Of a DNA stretch of 64,000 bases, positions 1-10,504 are shown in pieces. Under the pieces are notes generated by a model. That model was not told the DNA's origin and did no database searches. It was given only the letters and a program-made list of their open reading frames with translations. The DNA comes from Prorocentrum cordatum (lineage: Eukaryota; Sar; Dinophyceae; Prorocentrales; Prorocentraceae). The translations under genes were made by a program, and so were the position numbers. Positions within the stretch are counted from its first letter, which is position 1. Each line of letters begins with the position of its first letter. The stretch covers positions 58,501 to 122,500 of the forward strand of contig CAUYUJ010018297.1 of NCBI GenBank assembly GCA_963575745.1. Direction: 5' to 3'.

Positions 1-60
1 ACTACTACTACTACTACAGCAACAGCAACAACAACTACAACAACAACAACAATCCGCATC
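1..60. repeat. ACT/CAA microsatellite at window edge
   Basis: The first 60 bases are a run of ACT, then CAA-type triplets, cut by the window edge. Confidence 0.8.
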
Positions 61-195
61 GCGGAATTCCACTTTAGCCACGCACCCAGGGACAGTGAAT
101 GACAGTTTGGTTCAGCACCCTCTCTCGAACTAAAACCTATGGGGTCCCAGACATTCGAGAATCTTTATGAATTGTGTCAACACGAACTCCCTGGA

Positions 196-305
196 AGTAC
201 CGACCGGTCCTTGCCCTGGGGACGATGTTGCCTTGTTTGACCGGCCCGGGGCTCGGCGAGAACCCCCAGAGGCCCAAAACGGCAACAAAAACCGTCCGCC
301 CTCAT
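196..305 (-). mobile_element. Decayed F1 inverted-repeat element
   Basis: Reads as a diverged minus-strand copy of the F1 interior: the blocks around GACCGGCCCGGGGCTCGG and CCCCCAGAGGCC match the complement of the F1 middle. A similar decayed copy lies at about 47,850-48,015. Ends are not preserved. Confidence 0.4.
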
Positions 306-700
306 GTTTTTTGGACGCCCGAAATGGGTACGGAAAAAAAAATACAAAATTCCCAACAACAAATGTTGTCCCAAACCAACAGCGGCCACTGTTGGGCAGG
401 CGGCCTTCTGTCTCAAATGGACACAGGCCGCGGCGGCGCGGACAGCGAGTCCTGCTCAAAATGAACGGGAACTGCTGTCGGGCATGGTACCCATTCTTTC
501 CGCACCCATTTCGCTCGTGCCGAGTTTTGCAGGACGGAAACAGACCTGGGCCCACCCGAGGGCGGCGACGGCAGCGACGACGGCGGCGGCCGCCGCACCT
601 GCTGTTGCTGCGCGACAGGGCCCGGATGCCGCTGCCCCCCGCCGCGTGGCCCTCGGCGGCGGCCGCGGCCGCTGCGCCTGGGCGCGGTCGGCCCCCATGG

Positions 701-878
701 TGGGCCTGTCTTGCACCACCACCACCACCACCAGAAGTTGGGGGGGGAGGGGGTCCTCCTCCCCCTCTTCTACCTCCTCCTCCTCCTCCTCCTCCTCCTC
801 CTCCTCCTCCTCCTCCTCCTCCTCCTCCTCCTCCCCCTCTCCAGCTTATGGTGGTGGTGGTGGACAACAGGCCCATCA
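701..878. mobile_element. F7 inverted-repeat element with (TCC)n core, copy 1
   Basis: The left arm begins TGGGCCTGTCTTGCACC and the right arm ends GGACAACAGGCCCATC, an inverted repeat of roughly 40 bp including CACCACCACC and an AAGTTGG/AGCTTATG block. Between them is a (TCC)n tract at about 768-835. A second copy with the same arms and a longer core lies at 50,210-50,397. No coding capacity; a MITE-like or foldback element is the likely class. Confidence 0.7.
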
Positions 879-1240
879 TCCCAGACCTCCTCCCAGACCA
901 GTGGGGCTGGGACCTCTGGTGCACTGCCGGCAGGCCACGTGTCGCAGTGCTCTGAGGTCCTGCGACACCACCACATGGCGGCCGTCACCGCGGCCGCCTG
1001 CTGCTGCTGTGCGCTGGCCCAGAGGTTGGCCGTCACAGCCACATGTTCCCAACTAACCCCGAACCCACGATAATAAAGTACCCCGCCCCCTTAAGTTGTT
1101 TGAGTTTTTATCCTTGGCCTCGACGGTTTTCAAATAGAGGCGGAGGGCGCGGAGGCCGAACTTCATTATCACGGGGAAAGTTCGCCATCGAGGTTACCTC
1201 CTTCTCATGTTGAGATAACAACATAAGAAGGAAGTTTTGA

Positions 1241-1350
1241 ACTCTCTCTCTCTCTCTCTTAGTGTATGTTTCTGTTATCTCTCTCTTTTTCTCTCTCTCT
1301 CTCTGTCTCTCTCTCTCTCTCTCTCCTTCTCTCTCTCTCTCTCTCTTCTC
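1241..1350. repeat. (TC)n microsatellite
   Basis: Long CT-dinucleotide run interrupted by a few T-rich spacers. A shorter CT tract follows at about 1,555-1,590. The stretch 880-2,500 around it shows no gene I can support; two CCCTGGCGCCCTGAAC blocks (about 1,358 and 1,600) mark a small local duplication. Confidence 0.8.
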
Positions 1351-2508
1351 CTCCTCCCCCTGGCGCCCTGAACTTGTTTATCGCTGGGGTTGATTACCCC
1401 GGGAAAACTAAGCACATGAGCTCCCCTACACGAGCAGATGAAAACTTTAATTTTCATCAAGCGTTTACAAATTAAATATAATAAGTTTTGAACTTTGGAT
1501 GTTCGCTTCCTCCTTCTCCGATCCTCTCTCTTCCGCCTCCTCCTGCTCTTCTTTTCTTTCTCTCTCTCTCTCTATCTCGTTGTATTTCTCCTTCTTCTCG
1601 CCCCCTGGCGCCCTGAACTGAGACAAACCATTGTTGAGGATGTCTCAACCGAGACAAATCATTGTTGAGGATGTATCATACAGGACCAAAGACCAAGGAT
1701 CCTCAAGATATCTTTGGCTTTTTCCTCTTGATATCTCTTTATGCTGGCTCTGGCGGGCAACTTTTATGATCTCCCCGAAAACCCCGAACTTTATTATCTC
1801 TGGGGGGTTATTCTCGTGGGTTCATGGTTATCCCCAAATCCCCGACGAGATCATGTTTTCAGACCCATCGTTGTCCTGCAACCCTCAACAAAGTGAAGGT
1901 CAAAAGTGGTTGACGCGCCACTTCAATGTCGCCGCCTTGCAGCCATTCGATGCCGTTCCCCTCAATATCGAAGCAGAGCGACACACGGCCTGGGCGGGTG
2001 CGACTCGGAAGTTCCACGATGACCGACATTGGAGAGGGGGCGCCAACAAGCACATGGCGCGCACGACCAGGGAGACTGCGTGGCTCGTGTTTGATAAGAC
2101 TTTTGGCGACGGTGTAGGTTTCCGCCCTCGGAGGCCGTTACGTCGGACAATGCTACGTTCAAAACTGGATCGGAGACAGACGACTTCCCCCCGGGGGAGT
2201 GGTCGGGACCTCTGGGGCCGCGGATTGGAATAATCCTATCGGCAGATGCCTGGGCACTCGCGCTGCGACAACATCACACAGAATAGCACAATGTTCTGTC
2301 TCTGGGGGACCTCGCTGGGCGCTGGGACCATCCAGCACAACGACTCGCAGGAAGGAAAGCACGCGCGCTGCAGCAAAAACGCGACGCTGGAGTTCTGGGG
2401 AGCAGGGACCCCGCGGGCCCCTTCCGGGGCACGCTCGGCGTCTGAGCCCACTCGGCCGCCGAGCGGGCTCGATGCCGAGAGGGCGGTGGGAGCTCGGCCT
2501 ACCATTAG

Positions 2509-2661
2509 GCCGGGCGTGTCCCCCTACAGGCGGATTTTGGACGAAAAATCAAAAAATACCCCCAAAAGAATCCAAAATTGTCAAAAATCATAGAAACATC
2601 GTCCCCATACTATTTTTGTTGACTATTTTGAATATCCCTCCTGTAGAGGGACAGGCCCGAA
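2509..2661. mobile_element. F2 element, TTAA-type MITE
   Basis: Left end CCGGGCGTGTCC and right end GGACAGGCCCGA are inverted repeats that extend inward through CCTACAGGCGGAT/ATCCCTCCTGTAG. The interior is A/T-rich, unlike its surroundings. TTAG precedes and TTAA (2,662-2,665) follows, close to a TTAA target duplication as made by piggyBac-like elements. Other copies: 3,337, 9,940 and 30,710 (split), with fragments at 21,165 and 22,798. Confidence 0.75.
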
Positions 2662-3336
2662 TTAAGACTAGCAGGCTCGATCCGGAGTCCGTCTAGCGGC
2701 CGAGCGGGCTCGGGCGCCAAACGGGCTCATAGTGGGAGAGAGGGAGAAAGGGGAGGGGAGGATCGAGGCAGCTTCCCGCTGTTGTCCCTATTTGGACCTC
2801 CAGAGCCTACATCCTCCGGAGGAGCGAGGAGCTCCCGTGGAGGGAGAGGGAGAGGAAGGGGATAGGAGGCGGCAAGGGACATCTCAGATGGACGCTCAAA
2901 GCTGAAAAGCGCTCCAGGGTCTCTATAGGTTCGATGAGGAGATCGACTCCAGAATTGACTCACCTCTCAAAAGTGGTGGTCCCGTGCGAGCAATGCGCAA
3001 CATGCTCCGCAGACCTACGGAGCAGTCCACATGCTTCCCGCAGACTCGGCGAAGCCATCAAGCTCGAGGTACATCGATTACGTAGTCGACCTCCTACCCG
3101 AAGCAAAGACGCTCCGGGGCCTCGAGGCGGGGGGCGAGGGGCACTGTCCCCACGGCGCGCTGCGGCCCGGGCAGGCGGTCGCGGAGCACCGTGCACGGCG
3201 TGCGAAGGAAGGCAGCAGGGCGACTCGCCGCCGAGCGGTCCTGGGCCGGAGAGCCGCCGACGCCTGCGGGGGCTGGCCCGTCGGGGACAGGGGGGCCATT
3301 TTCGCCCTCGCCCCGCCCCCCCCTCCCCGGACTTCG
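2662..3336. other. No gene recognised; old duplicated repeat
   Basis: The segment 2,940-3,095 (GAGATCGAC, TTGACTCACC, GTAGTCGACCTCCTAC) is a diverged copy of 4,062-4,281. The GC-rich remainder is open in several frames but none looks like a protein. Confidence 0.5.
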
Positions 3337-3490
3337 GTCGGGCAGGTCCTCCTACAGGGGGATCCGGGACGAAGAAAAAAAAGTAGTCAAACAATATTCC
3401 AAAACGGTCGACAGTTGTGAAAAAAAAGTATCCCCTCGCTATGTTTTGAATCTTTTTTGAGTATTTCTCCTGTAGAGGGACGTGCCCGAC
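3337..3490. mobile_element. F2 element, TTAA-type MITE
   Basis: Ends GTCGGGCAGGTCC and GGACGTGCCCGAC are inverted. The A/T-rich interior resembles the copy at 2,509. Flanks are TTCG on the left and CTAA on the right, consistent with a decayed TTAA duplication. Confidence 0.7.
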
Positions 3491-3757
3491 CTAACCCCAG
3501 ACCCCTCGGGTCACGAAGAAGTCACGGCGGAAGACTTCTCACTGCTTTCGGCCTGGAGGCCCTCACCTGGCCTCTCGGGACCGTCAGAACCCGCCCTCTG
3601 GGGGCCGAGGCGAGGAACCAATAATGGCGTCGGGGGTCTGGGTCAGGGCCCGCGGAACTGGGATTATGACAAGGCAGGACCCGGGCGCGCCCAAGAGAAG
3701 TGCAGCGGCGGGTCGGAGCATTCTCCACCCTTCGCTCTATCCAGGTGGAATGTGCGC

Positions 3758-3927
3758 GGCGGGGATTTATCCGTATCCATCGCCTGGGAACCGACGTCCT
3801 GTTGCCCCAGCGGGCGGTGGCTATGGATACATGTCGGCCCCCGGGGGCCCGAGTATGTCCATCTCCACCGCCTGCCGAGGCTCCGAAAACTGACCCTCCA
3901 GGCGGTGGTCATGTAAAAATTCCCGCC
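3758..3927. mobile_element. F3 inverted-repeat element, copy 1
   Basis: Begins GGCGGGGATTTATCC and ends AAAATTCCCGCC, with inner inverted blocks ATCCATCGCCTGG and CCAGGCGGTGGTCATG. A better-preserved copy of nearly equal length lies at 49,892-50,062. The interior holds further short palindromes around CCGCCTG. Confidence 0.7.
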
Positions 3928-4127
3928 TCGGAGAATGCTCAGGGGAAGTCCCGGTTTGCAGCGTGCCGGTTCACAGGGCCGTGGCCTCCCCTCCCCGCTC
4001 CCTCGCCGGGCGGGGACGCTGAGCGGCCCATCTGTTTTTTGGCCGCGCACCTGCCACGAGTCGGAGATCGACGACAGAGTTGACTCACCCCCGAAGTGGT
4101 GTGTTCGTCGAGATCTAGAGAATCAGA

Positions 4128-4281
4128 AAACGCAGAATGCTATACTGATCTACGCAGCATTGTACGTAGTTTCGCAGACTCGATCAATCATGTAGTCGAC
4201 AAAACAACGCAGAATGCTCCATGGATCTACGCAGCATTGTACGTAGCTTCGCAGGCTCGATCAATCATGTAGTCGATCTCC
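4128..4281. repeat. Tandem duplication, 77-bp unit
   Basis: CGCAGAATGC recurs at 4,131 and 4,208, followed in both by ATCTACGCAGCATTGTACGT and CGATCAATCATGTAGTCGA. The two units are nearly identical, so the duplication is recent. Confidence 0.85.
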
Positions 4282-4365
4282 TACGTGACTCTTGGGGAGG
4301 GGGCGGAGGCGGCAAGAGAAAGAGGCGCGACGATCATCCTGCCGATCCACCGCAGGCTCTCGTGT

Positions 4366-4517
4366 GGAGCATGGAGCGATCATGGCCGCCCAAACGGCGA
4401 GAGAGCGGAGGCGGAGGAGGAGGAGGAGGAGGAGGAGGAGGGAGGAAAAGGCGGCAAAAAGGCAGGGCGCGAGAGCACGCAGGAATGGAGCATGGAGCGG
4501 TGATGGCCGCCCAAATG
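4366..4517. repeat. Direct repeat flanking a (GGA)n tract
   Basis: GGAGCATGGAGCG, then ATGGCCGCCCAAA, occurs at about 4,367-4,395 and again at about 4,487-4,516. Between them lies an expanded GGA run (4,407-4,445). Confidence 0.75.
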
Positions 4518-4552
4518 GAGTCGGGCACTCTGGGCGCCGCGCCAAGCGCCAC

Positions 4553-4600
4553 CAGCCGCGGGTCGGGGGCCTCGTGGAGGGCGGCCAGCAAGAGCTTGCG
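4553..4600 (-). CDS. Candidate short exon, helical
   Basis: Read on the minus strand, a pyrimidine-rich stretch ending CAG is followed by an open stretch coding RKLLLAALHEAPDPRL, then GT. The composition looks like a real helix rather than GC-rich noise. It resembles the short HEAT-like exons of gene B but lies 40 kb away, so any link is unproven. Could be chance. Confidence 0.25.
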
Positions 4601-5744
4601 CTGGGCGAGACGCGCGGGGCGGGGGGGGGCGGGGAACGGGAGGCGCAGGCGGTGGCAGGAGGGCCAGGAGGACGAAGTGGCAGAACACCCGAATACGAGG
4701 ACGCGCATCACTGCTGCAACAAAAAACTCGAGGGCGCTCAGCCAGCGAGGCCACCAGCGGGTTCAGCACAGTCCCGCCCGAGCCGAAGCCACGGGACGGA
4801 CCTGAAATCCTTTTCGGGCCAACCGAGCTTGTGGCAAACACCACCACCACCACCACCAGCCATCGAGGCGCAGGCGGAGGCAAGAGCGCCTGGAGGACGC
4901 AAGGGTGGGGGGTGTTGAAGTTTTCGGGCGCTTTCGCCGGTTTTCGGCGGTCTCCCCGCCTCCGGATGCCTTCCAGCCGCAGCGCCTCGTCGAGGCTGTT
5001 CAGGCGAAACCCGGATCGTCCAGAGAGCCGAGTGATGGCCCCAAAACCACAGCGTAAGGGGAGGATGGGGGGAGCGGGAGGTGGAGGAGGCAGACGAGGC
5101 GGAGGGGGGGTGGCGGAGGAGACGGAAGGGGGGGGGGGACGGGGGAGGAGGCGATGGGGTGGGAGGGGACTCAAGGATCTAAAGGCTCATGGAAGCTCTT
5201 CGTCAGCCTGCGCGGGGCAGCACAAGACAATTGGCAAGCACTGGTAAGGGGAAGAGGGTGGAGGGGGCGCCAGCGGAGCTGGGGAAGGAAGTATGGGAGC
5301 GGAAAGAAGAGGGAGGACATTGGAAAGAGAGGGATGAGAGAAGCGGAAGAGGGAAGAGGGCGGAGAAGGGAAGACAAGGGAGGATAAGGCGGGAGAGAGC
5401 GAGGAGGGAGGATGGCGAGAGGGAGGACGCGAAGGGCAAGGAAGCCCCCGCGAGGAGGAGCGTCCACGCTCTCGCACACGCAGGCATGTGCGAGGAGCTG
5501 CCCCTCCTCCTCCCCCTGTGTCTTGCTTCTTCCTCGAATCCCCTCCCACTGATCCTCCGCCTCGTCCTCGCCCTCCCTCACACATCGTGCTTCCTGCTCC
5601 TCTCCCCACTTCTGCTACTCCTGGTCCTCCCTCGTCCCCCTGCCTGCTCGCCGACGCATCCGTCGCCAGTGCGAGAGCACCAGCCTGGTCCGAGCGCGGT
5701 GGGTGTGGCCAGCAACGGAGCACCTGAGGCCCGCTGACGTCCGA

Positions 5745-5935
5745 AGTTTGTGAGCACCGTTGGGCCGATCCATACTCCCAGCGGCGTGGCCTTGGCCCGA
5801 GTGGCCGACTCACGCACCCAGGGTAGGGATAACCTGCAGGTCTCTCGCGGGGCCCCCCCCCAACCCAAAAGGGTGGGCGGGCTGGGCTGAGATGCCATGG
5901 CCCAGGTGGGGATGAGGGTGGGCCAGACCATGCCG
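5745..5935. mobile_element. Decayed F4 element
   Basis: CCAGCGGCGTGGCC, then TGGCCGA, match the interior of the F4 copy at 34,175-34,357. The right part keeps GGTGGGGATGAGGG. Ends are worn. Confidence 0.45.
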
Positions 5936-6000
5936 CGGTCGTGTTGACCTCACACGTCTGGCCGCCCACCGCCCCTCCCCCACCCCACACAAGAGCAGAC

Positions 6001-6066
6001 GTGCCGCAGCTGCTCCTGCGACGGCTCCAGCTCGCCCATGCAAAGCTTCACGGTGTCCATGGAGAA
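6001..6066 (-). CDS. Candidate exon of an unknown gene
   Basis: Minus strand: GGCCAG is followed by exactly 22 codons (FSMDTVKLCMGELEP then SQEQLRH) and then GTCTGC. The phase is 0 at both ends and the residues look natural, with a helical charged pattern. No domain is recognised. Neighbouring sequence upstream in the same strand (6,110-6,240) also has a plausible open stretch in another frame. Confidence 0.35.
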
Positions 6067-6266
6067 CTGGCCTCGGCGCCGGGACAGGCCGCGCGGAGCC
6101 ATGGGCGCGGAGGCAGGGCGAACGGTGTGCCAGACGCCGTCGCCCAGTCGTTCGTGCTCGCGGCCACGCGCGCGGGCAGGGTGCGACCGAGAAAGTCGCG
6201 CAGAGGACGCCTGCGCGGCCGCTCGCGTGCGCACTCGCCCAGAGAGACAGACTAACATAAAAAACA

Positions 6267-7140
6267 AATCAACACACACATGATACACACATGGTACACA
6301 CACTTACACGCACTTACACCTACACACGCCCACACATACAGCCACAGACGCTTACATACACACACTTGCACACACTTGCACACACACACACACACACACG
6401 CACACCTACACACACTCTCTCACACTCACACTCCCACACCAACACACACACAACAATTTCGAGCTCACGCGGCCAGGGCGAAGAGCCACTCGAGCGATAC
6501 AAGTCACGTTCGAGAAGCACGTGCAAGCCCAGCCGAGTGCAGCCACGGTGAGCGGAGAGGGAGGGGCGGCGGTGACCAGCAGTGGCAGGCGGGAGCACAC
6601 ATACACACACACACACATACGGACGCACGCGCACTACATCAAGCGCCCAAGAGGTAACATCCGCCACGGCGCTGTGTGTGCGTGTGTGTACGTCTATGTG
6701 TATGTGTGTGGGTGCCACCTCATCGTTGTCTCGTCCTTCCTCTGCTCCCCCTGTACAGATGGTTAATGGCTGCCGGCGGCTGCGAGACGCTTAGTGATCT
6801 TTGAGTGTTCGGGCGGGCTTAGTCGCGCGTGCGATTGCTGGTTTTCGACCATCTACGCCCTGTCGCTGCGCGCAGGGCCGCGACGTAAAAGTGTGTGTGT
6901 GTGTGTTGTGTGTGTGTGTTGTGTGTGTGTGTGAATATGTGTGTGTGTGTGTGTTGTGTGTGTTGTATGTGTGTGTGCGTGCGTCCGTGCGTGCGTGCGT
7001 GCGTGCGTGTGTCTGTGTCTGTGTCTGTGTCTGTGTCTGTGTCTGTGTCTGTGTCTGTGTCTGTGTCTGTGTCTGTGTCTGTGTCTGTGTCTGTGTCTGT
7101 GTGTGTGCGTGTGTGCGTGTGTGCGTGTGTGCGTGTGCGC
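6267..7140. repeat. CA- then TG-rich microsatellite zone
   Basis: CA repeats at 6,267-6,450 and 6,597-6,620 switch to TG repeats from 6,670, ending in a regular TGTCTG hexamer array at about 7,010-7,100. The polarity flips, so the zone is roughly an inverted pair of purine/pyrimidine tracts. Confidence 0.85.
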
Positions 7141-7399
7141 GTGCGTGCTTTTGCTCGCTTCGCCTCGCCTCGCTGTCTGCTGGCGCTTGTGGTACCGCGC
7201 CTACTGATCGCTCTTCCCTCTCTTTCCCTCTCCCCCTCTCTGACGCTTTGTCCTGCATCCGCTCGTGGTTGCTTCCCAGCGGTCGATTGCGCTCGACTTG
7301 TGCAGTGTGACCTTCAGCCTTGAGCTATGCGGGCGTCGCCCACATGGTTTTGAACCGCTGATCAGGAGCCATCGGCGAGTCTAAGGAAAAGGTGTGTGC

Positions 7400-8533
7400 G
7401 CGTGCGCTCCCCAACGCCATCGGCGCCCCTACCTCGCGCGATGCTACCCCAGGGCGGCGCGGGGAGTCCGTGGGCACGTCTCCCCACGAGCCAGTGCTGG
7501 TCGCCCTGCACACCTCAGGCGCCTCCAGCGTGGCCTCCGCCTCGCCGCGCGTGGCGCAGCCTGCCCCCGCCGGCCCGCTCCCACGACAGAAGCGCGCCAC
7601 CTGGTCCAGGGAGCTGCCTGGCGCGAGCGTCCAGCGCCCTCCCTCCAGGCCACCGCCGCTCAGGGCCGCCTGGCGCGGCCCGAGCCGCGACGGGCCCCGC
7701 GCCCTCGGGTCCTCCTCCATAGGTGGCCTCCCTCGCTCCCGCAGGCCGCCGGCAGCCGCGAGGCCGCGCACGAGGCCTGCGGCCGGCCCAGGGAGCTGGC
7801 CAGCCCCAGGCCCGCACGACGCGCGCCACCCGCAGCCCCACCCGTGGCCAGGGGTGAGCCCACGTCCCAGCATGCCATCGGCGCGCGGCCACCTCCCAGC
7901 TCCGCCGCCGCTGAGACCCGACCGCGATCGATGGGACACTCCGGGCCAGCTGGGCCAGCGGGCGCCCCTCCGCCGAAGCAGCGGGCCACCGCCTGGCCAG
8001 GCGGCTGAGGCCGCCTCGTCCGCTGCGCTGCCTCCAGCGCCGAGCACCTCACTCTGGTCTCCGCCCTGCTGGACGGTGCCTCCCCCGTCACCAACTACGT
8101 CAGCGCGGCCTGGCACACGTGGGCCATTCAACATGCGACTGCCGCGGGCCTCGTCGAGCGTTCCTTGGGCTCGCAAGACTTTCCTGCCCCTCTGCTCAGC
8201 CAGTTCATCCGCTCCCTCCCGCCGAACGTCCTCCTCGCTGCTTCCCCTGGCGCTTCAGACGCCGCTCCCGCCTCGCCAGACGCTGGGTCTGGCGCTCCGC
8301 CTCAGCGCCCCTGGCATCTAGCCCCTCCGCCCTCCGCCCCATGTTCTCCACCCTCGCCTTGCCTCCGCGGCTGTCACTGTCCTGGCCCTTTCTCCTCGCC
8401 TGCGCTGCTGCCCCGCGGGCGACCACGCACTGTCGGCTGTGCTGCCGCCCACTGGTTCGCACTGCGACCACCGCGTGGGGCGCTCCTGTGGCGGGCAGTG
8501 GCTCTGACCTCCCCGCCATCCTCGCCCAGATAG
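7400..8533 (+). pseudogene. GC-rich region with possible broken coding sequence
   Basis: Several frames are open over more than 1 kb. The most natural piece is at about 8,036-8,290 (frame of position 8,165), which reads like a globular protein with LLDGASPVTNYVSAAWHTWA and LLSQFIRSLPPN and uses C/G at third positions. A different frame looks better at 7,470-7,640. An in-frame TGA lies near 8,006. No domain was recognised. It may be an old retroelement, a frameshifted gene or compositional noise. Confidence 0.25.
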
Positions 8534-8858
8534 GGTGGCACGTGCGGCGAGCGGAAGGGCGCGGCATCCGAACTCCACAGCCGAAGGAAGAGGAGGTGTC
8601 CATGGGCGAACGGGCGGCAGGGCGCAGAACACGGCTCGATCGAGGTCGAACGGCGGCCCAGCACCGTCTCGTGAGAACTGGCACGGACCGCGCGCAAGAC
8701 GTCGGTGCCCGAAGGCGGGCGGGACAATCCTCAGAGTCCACAGACCTCCCGCGCACCTGAACATGAATGTTCCTGTCCTTCGTCGTGTTCGGCCTCGGGG
8801 GGCACTCGTCGGGCCTCGGGATCGGCAGCCACGCGTGAGCCTTGCCCCTGCAGGTTAG

Positions 8859-8966
8859 CTCTCTGAAAAACTGGCCCGGGTGCAGGATCCGAAGGACATC
8901 GACAGCGAGGTGACCCCCAGCGGCGGCGCCCGAGACCCCAGCGCCGATTGGACCTGCAGGGGCAGG
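8859..8966 (+). CDS. Candidate exon of an unknown gene
   Basis: After CAGGTTAG an open stretch of 36 codons (begins LSEKLARVQDPKDIDSE) runs to GGCAGG before GT. The length is an exact multiple of three and the composition is natural. No family recognised. The acceptor choice is a guess because an earlier AG lies five bases upstream. Confidence 0.25.
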
Positions 8967-9539
8967 GTTCGTATCGACTCGCAGACAGGACTGCCAGGCC
9001 TTGGGGCAGGGTCGAGCCTTCGGAGGACCCCCGCATTGGAACAATAATACCTCCGACATCCGGGCCCCGGGGGACCGCGTGATGCCTCTGGACCGATGGC
9101 ACCGATCCGGAGATGGCTTCTGAGCCATCGCTGGGGCCCACGCGCCCCCATTGGGGGGTGCCCGACGCTGCTCGCGACGCAACGCGCTGTGTGCGATGCA
9201 AACATCAACGTTTACCCTCGTCCCTTGGGGACCGTGCTGGGCCGACGTGCCGTCGGCGCTTGCGAAATGGAGCCGACGCGCGCGCTTCCCGTGGTCCGCA
9301 TGCCGCCACGGCGCAATTCCGTCGACAGGGCTTCCGCAACTCGTCATGCGACCCCCCAAGAAGTCGAACCACGAGACGATGCCATAGACCCAAACGATCG
9401 CCCGCGCGGCTCTCGCGGGTCCCGCAGGTGCGGAAGAGGTGGAACGCCTAGCCTGGCCAGCACAGACAGATGGAGAGCCGCCGGGCGGCCCGCCGTAGTC
9501 GCTGGCGTTGTCGAAGAGCCCGCCAACTTCGGAAATGCC
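8967..9539. other. No gene supported
   Basis: Long minus-strand open frames cross this stretch but have low-complexity R/P/A/G composition typical of GC-rich noncoding DNA. No repeat family was recognised. Confidence 0.4.
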
Positions 9540-9735
9540 CACAACAGGAGCTCGACCACAAGAAACCGTCCACGAGAAACCCAACCCTGAGACCCCAGCA
9601 CGTCAATTGATTTTTGGTGTGGGAGGGTCACGCTTTCCATCGCAGAACCATCGGAACCCCAAAAAAACCAGGGCACCCTGGAGGCAAGCGGGGCGTTTCT
9701 TGGCATGGGTTTCTATTGTACCTCCTCTGTGTTCT
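9540..9735 (+). repeat. Dispersed repeat (SINE-like?)
   Basis: Runs from GGAGCTCGACCACAAG through CCCTGAGACCCCAG, TTTTTGGTGTGGGA and CACCCTGGAGGCAAGC to TTTCTTGGCATGGG. Similar copies lie at 53,040-53,190 and 30,565-30,705. Tails alone are seen at about 31,495-31,520 and 33,690-33,725. No inverted ends seen, so a SINE or processed sequence is possible. Confidence 0.6.
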
Positions 9736-9805
9736 CTGCGATGCCTTTTTGACAGCTTCTGCGATCCATGGCAGCTCATACGGTCAGGAACTTGTGTCGC
9801 GGCGG

Positions 9806-9930
9806 CGGTCCCGGAAACGCGCTGTGCCCTGCGAGCTGATAGCGTATCGCCATGCTCAACATAGCGGGAGGCTGAGAAATGCTCGGGCCTGTGACGCCTG
9901 AAGTGGGAATCTGATTAGCGTGTGGCGCCG
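9806..9930. repeat. Dispersed repeat with CGCGGCGGCGGTCCC core
   Basis: The block GTGTCGCGGCGGCGG followed by ACGCGCTGTGCCCTGCGAGCTG recurs at about 36,725-36,860 and 56,075-56,240 with moderate divergence. Confidence 0.55.
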
Positions 9931-9939
9931 CAGCGTGAG

Positions 9940-10079
9940 GTCGGGCATGTCCTCCTACAGGCGGATTTGGGAAGTCAACTCAAACCGAGCCGAAACGTGT
10001 TCAAACATAGTCAAAATTGATCTAAGAATCGTCCCAATACTGTTTCTTAGTGTTCCTACTGTAGAGGGACATGCCCGAT
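9940..10079. mobile_element. F2 element, TTAA-type MITE
   Basis: Ends TCGGGCATGTCC and GGACATGCCCGA are perfect inverted repeats of 12 bp, extended by CCTACAGGCGG/CCTACTGTAG. TTAA follows at 10,080-10,083. The best-preserved F2 copy by its ends. Confidence 0.8.
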
Positions 10080-10193
10080 TTAACCGTAGCGTGATGGACC
10101 AGACCCACCGGCGCGACACGCTTTGTGCTAATTCTGTCCCCGACCAATGGTCGATTGCCTCTGCGGTCATCTCTGCGATGCCTTCTTTTGTAA

Positions 10194-10290
10194 TAGGAGG
10201 AGGAGGAGGAGGAGGAGGAGGAGGAGGACCAGCGTAAACCCGAGACGAGGCGGAGGAGGAGGAGGAGGAGGAGGAGGAGGAGGAGGAGGG
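10194..10290. repeat. (GGA)n tracts abutting the spliced leader
   Basis: Two GGA runs (about 10,194-10,226 and 10,252-10,290) separated by a short unique piece. The second ends directly against the first base of the spliced-leader match. A matching (AGG)n run lies at the other end of the retrotransposon (18,126 on). Confidence 0.9.
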
Positions 10291-10312
10291 ACCGTAGCCA
10301 TTTTGGCTCAAG
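10291..10312 (+). other. Dinoflagellate spliced-leader sequence
   Basis: All 22 bases match the dinoflagellate spliced leader (ACCGTAGCC, then ATTTTGGCTCAAG), with A at the variable first base. It is not an SL RNA gene, because the expected GT donor does not follow; ACTTAAACG follows. It therefore marks the 5' end of a trans-spliced mRNA that was copied back into DNA, here the retrotransposon RNA. Confidence 0.9.
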
Positions 10313-10504
10313 ACTTAAACGCTGTGAAGGGCTATAGACGCCCGAGAACCAGCGATTAGGTCTGGGCCCGTCCGTAGCAGGGCCCAAGGATTTGGAGCAC
10401 AGCGCTCCTAGGCAACACGACCGCTCTGGCCAAGATCCTGGCCAGGCTCACCGCATTCCTCTTTCTTTCTGCTCCCGCTGCGGAGCTTCAGTCAGCAGGT
10501 TCCG

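Noticed and set aside
6895-7323. Cys/Val-rich small proteins over the TG tract
   Set aside because: Pure translation of TG dinucleotide repeats.
7400-8533. A single intact gene at 7.4-8.5 kb
   Set aside because: The most natural-looking frame changes along the region and contains a stop; it is listed only as a possible broken sequence.
8205-9584. 459-codon minus-strand frame
   Set aside because: Composition is Arg/Ala/Gly/Pro/Ser noise; short plus-strand stretches in the same DNA look more natural.
10291-10312. Spliced-leader RNA gene
   Set aside because: No GT donor follows the 22 bases and coding sequence of the retrotransposon begins 190 bp later, so it is the 5' end of a copied mRNA.
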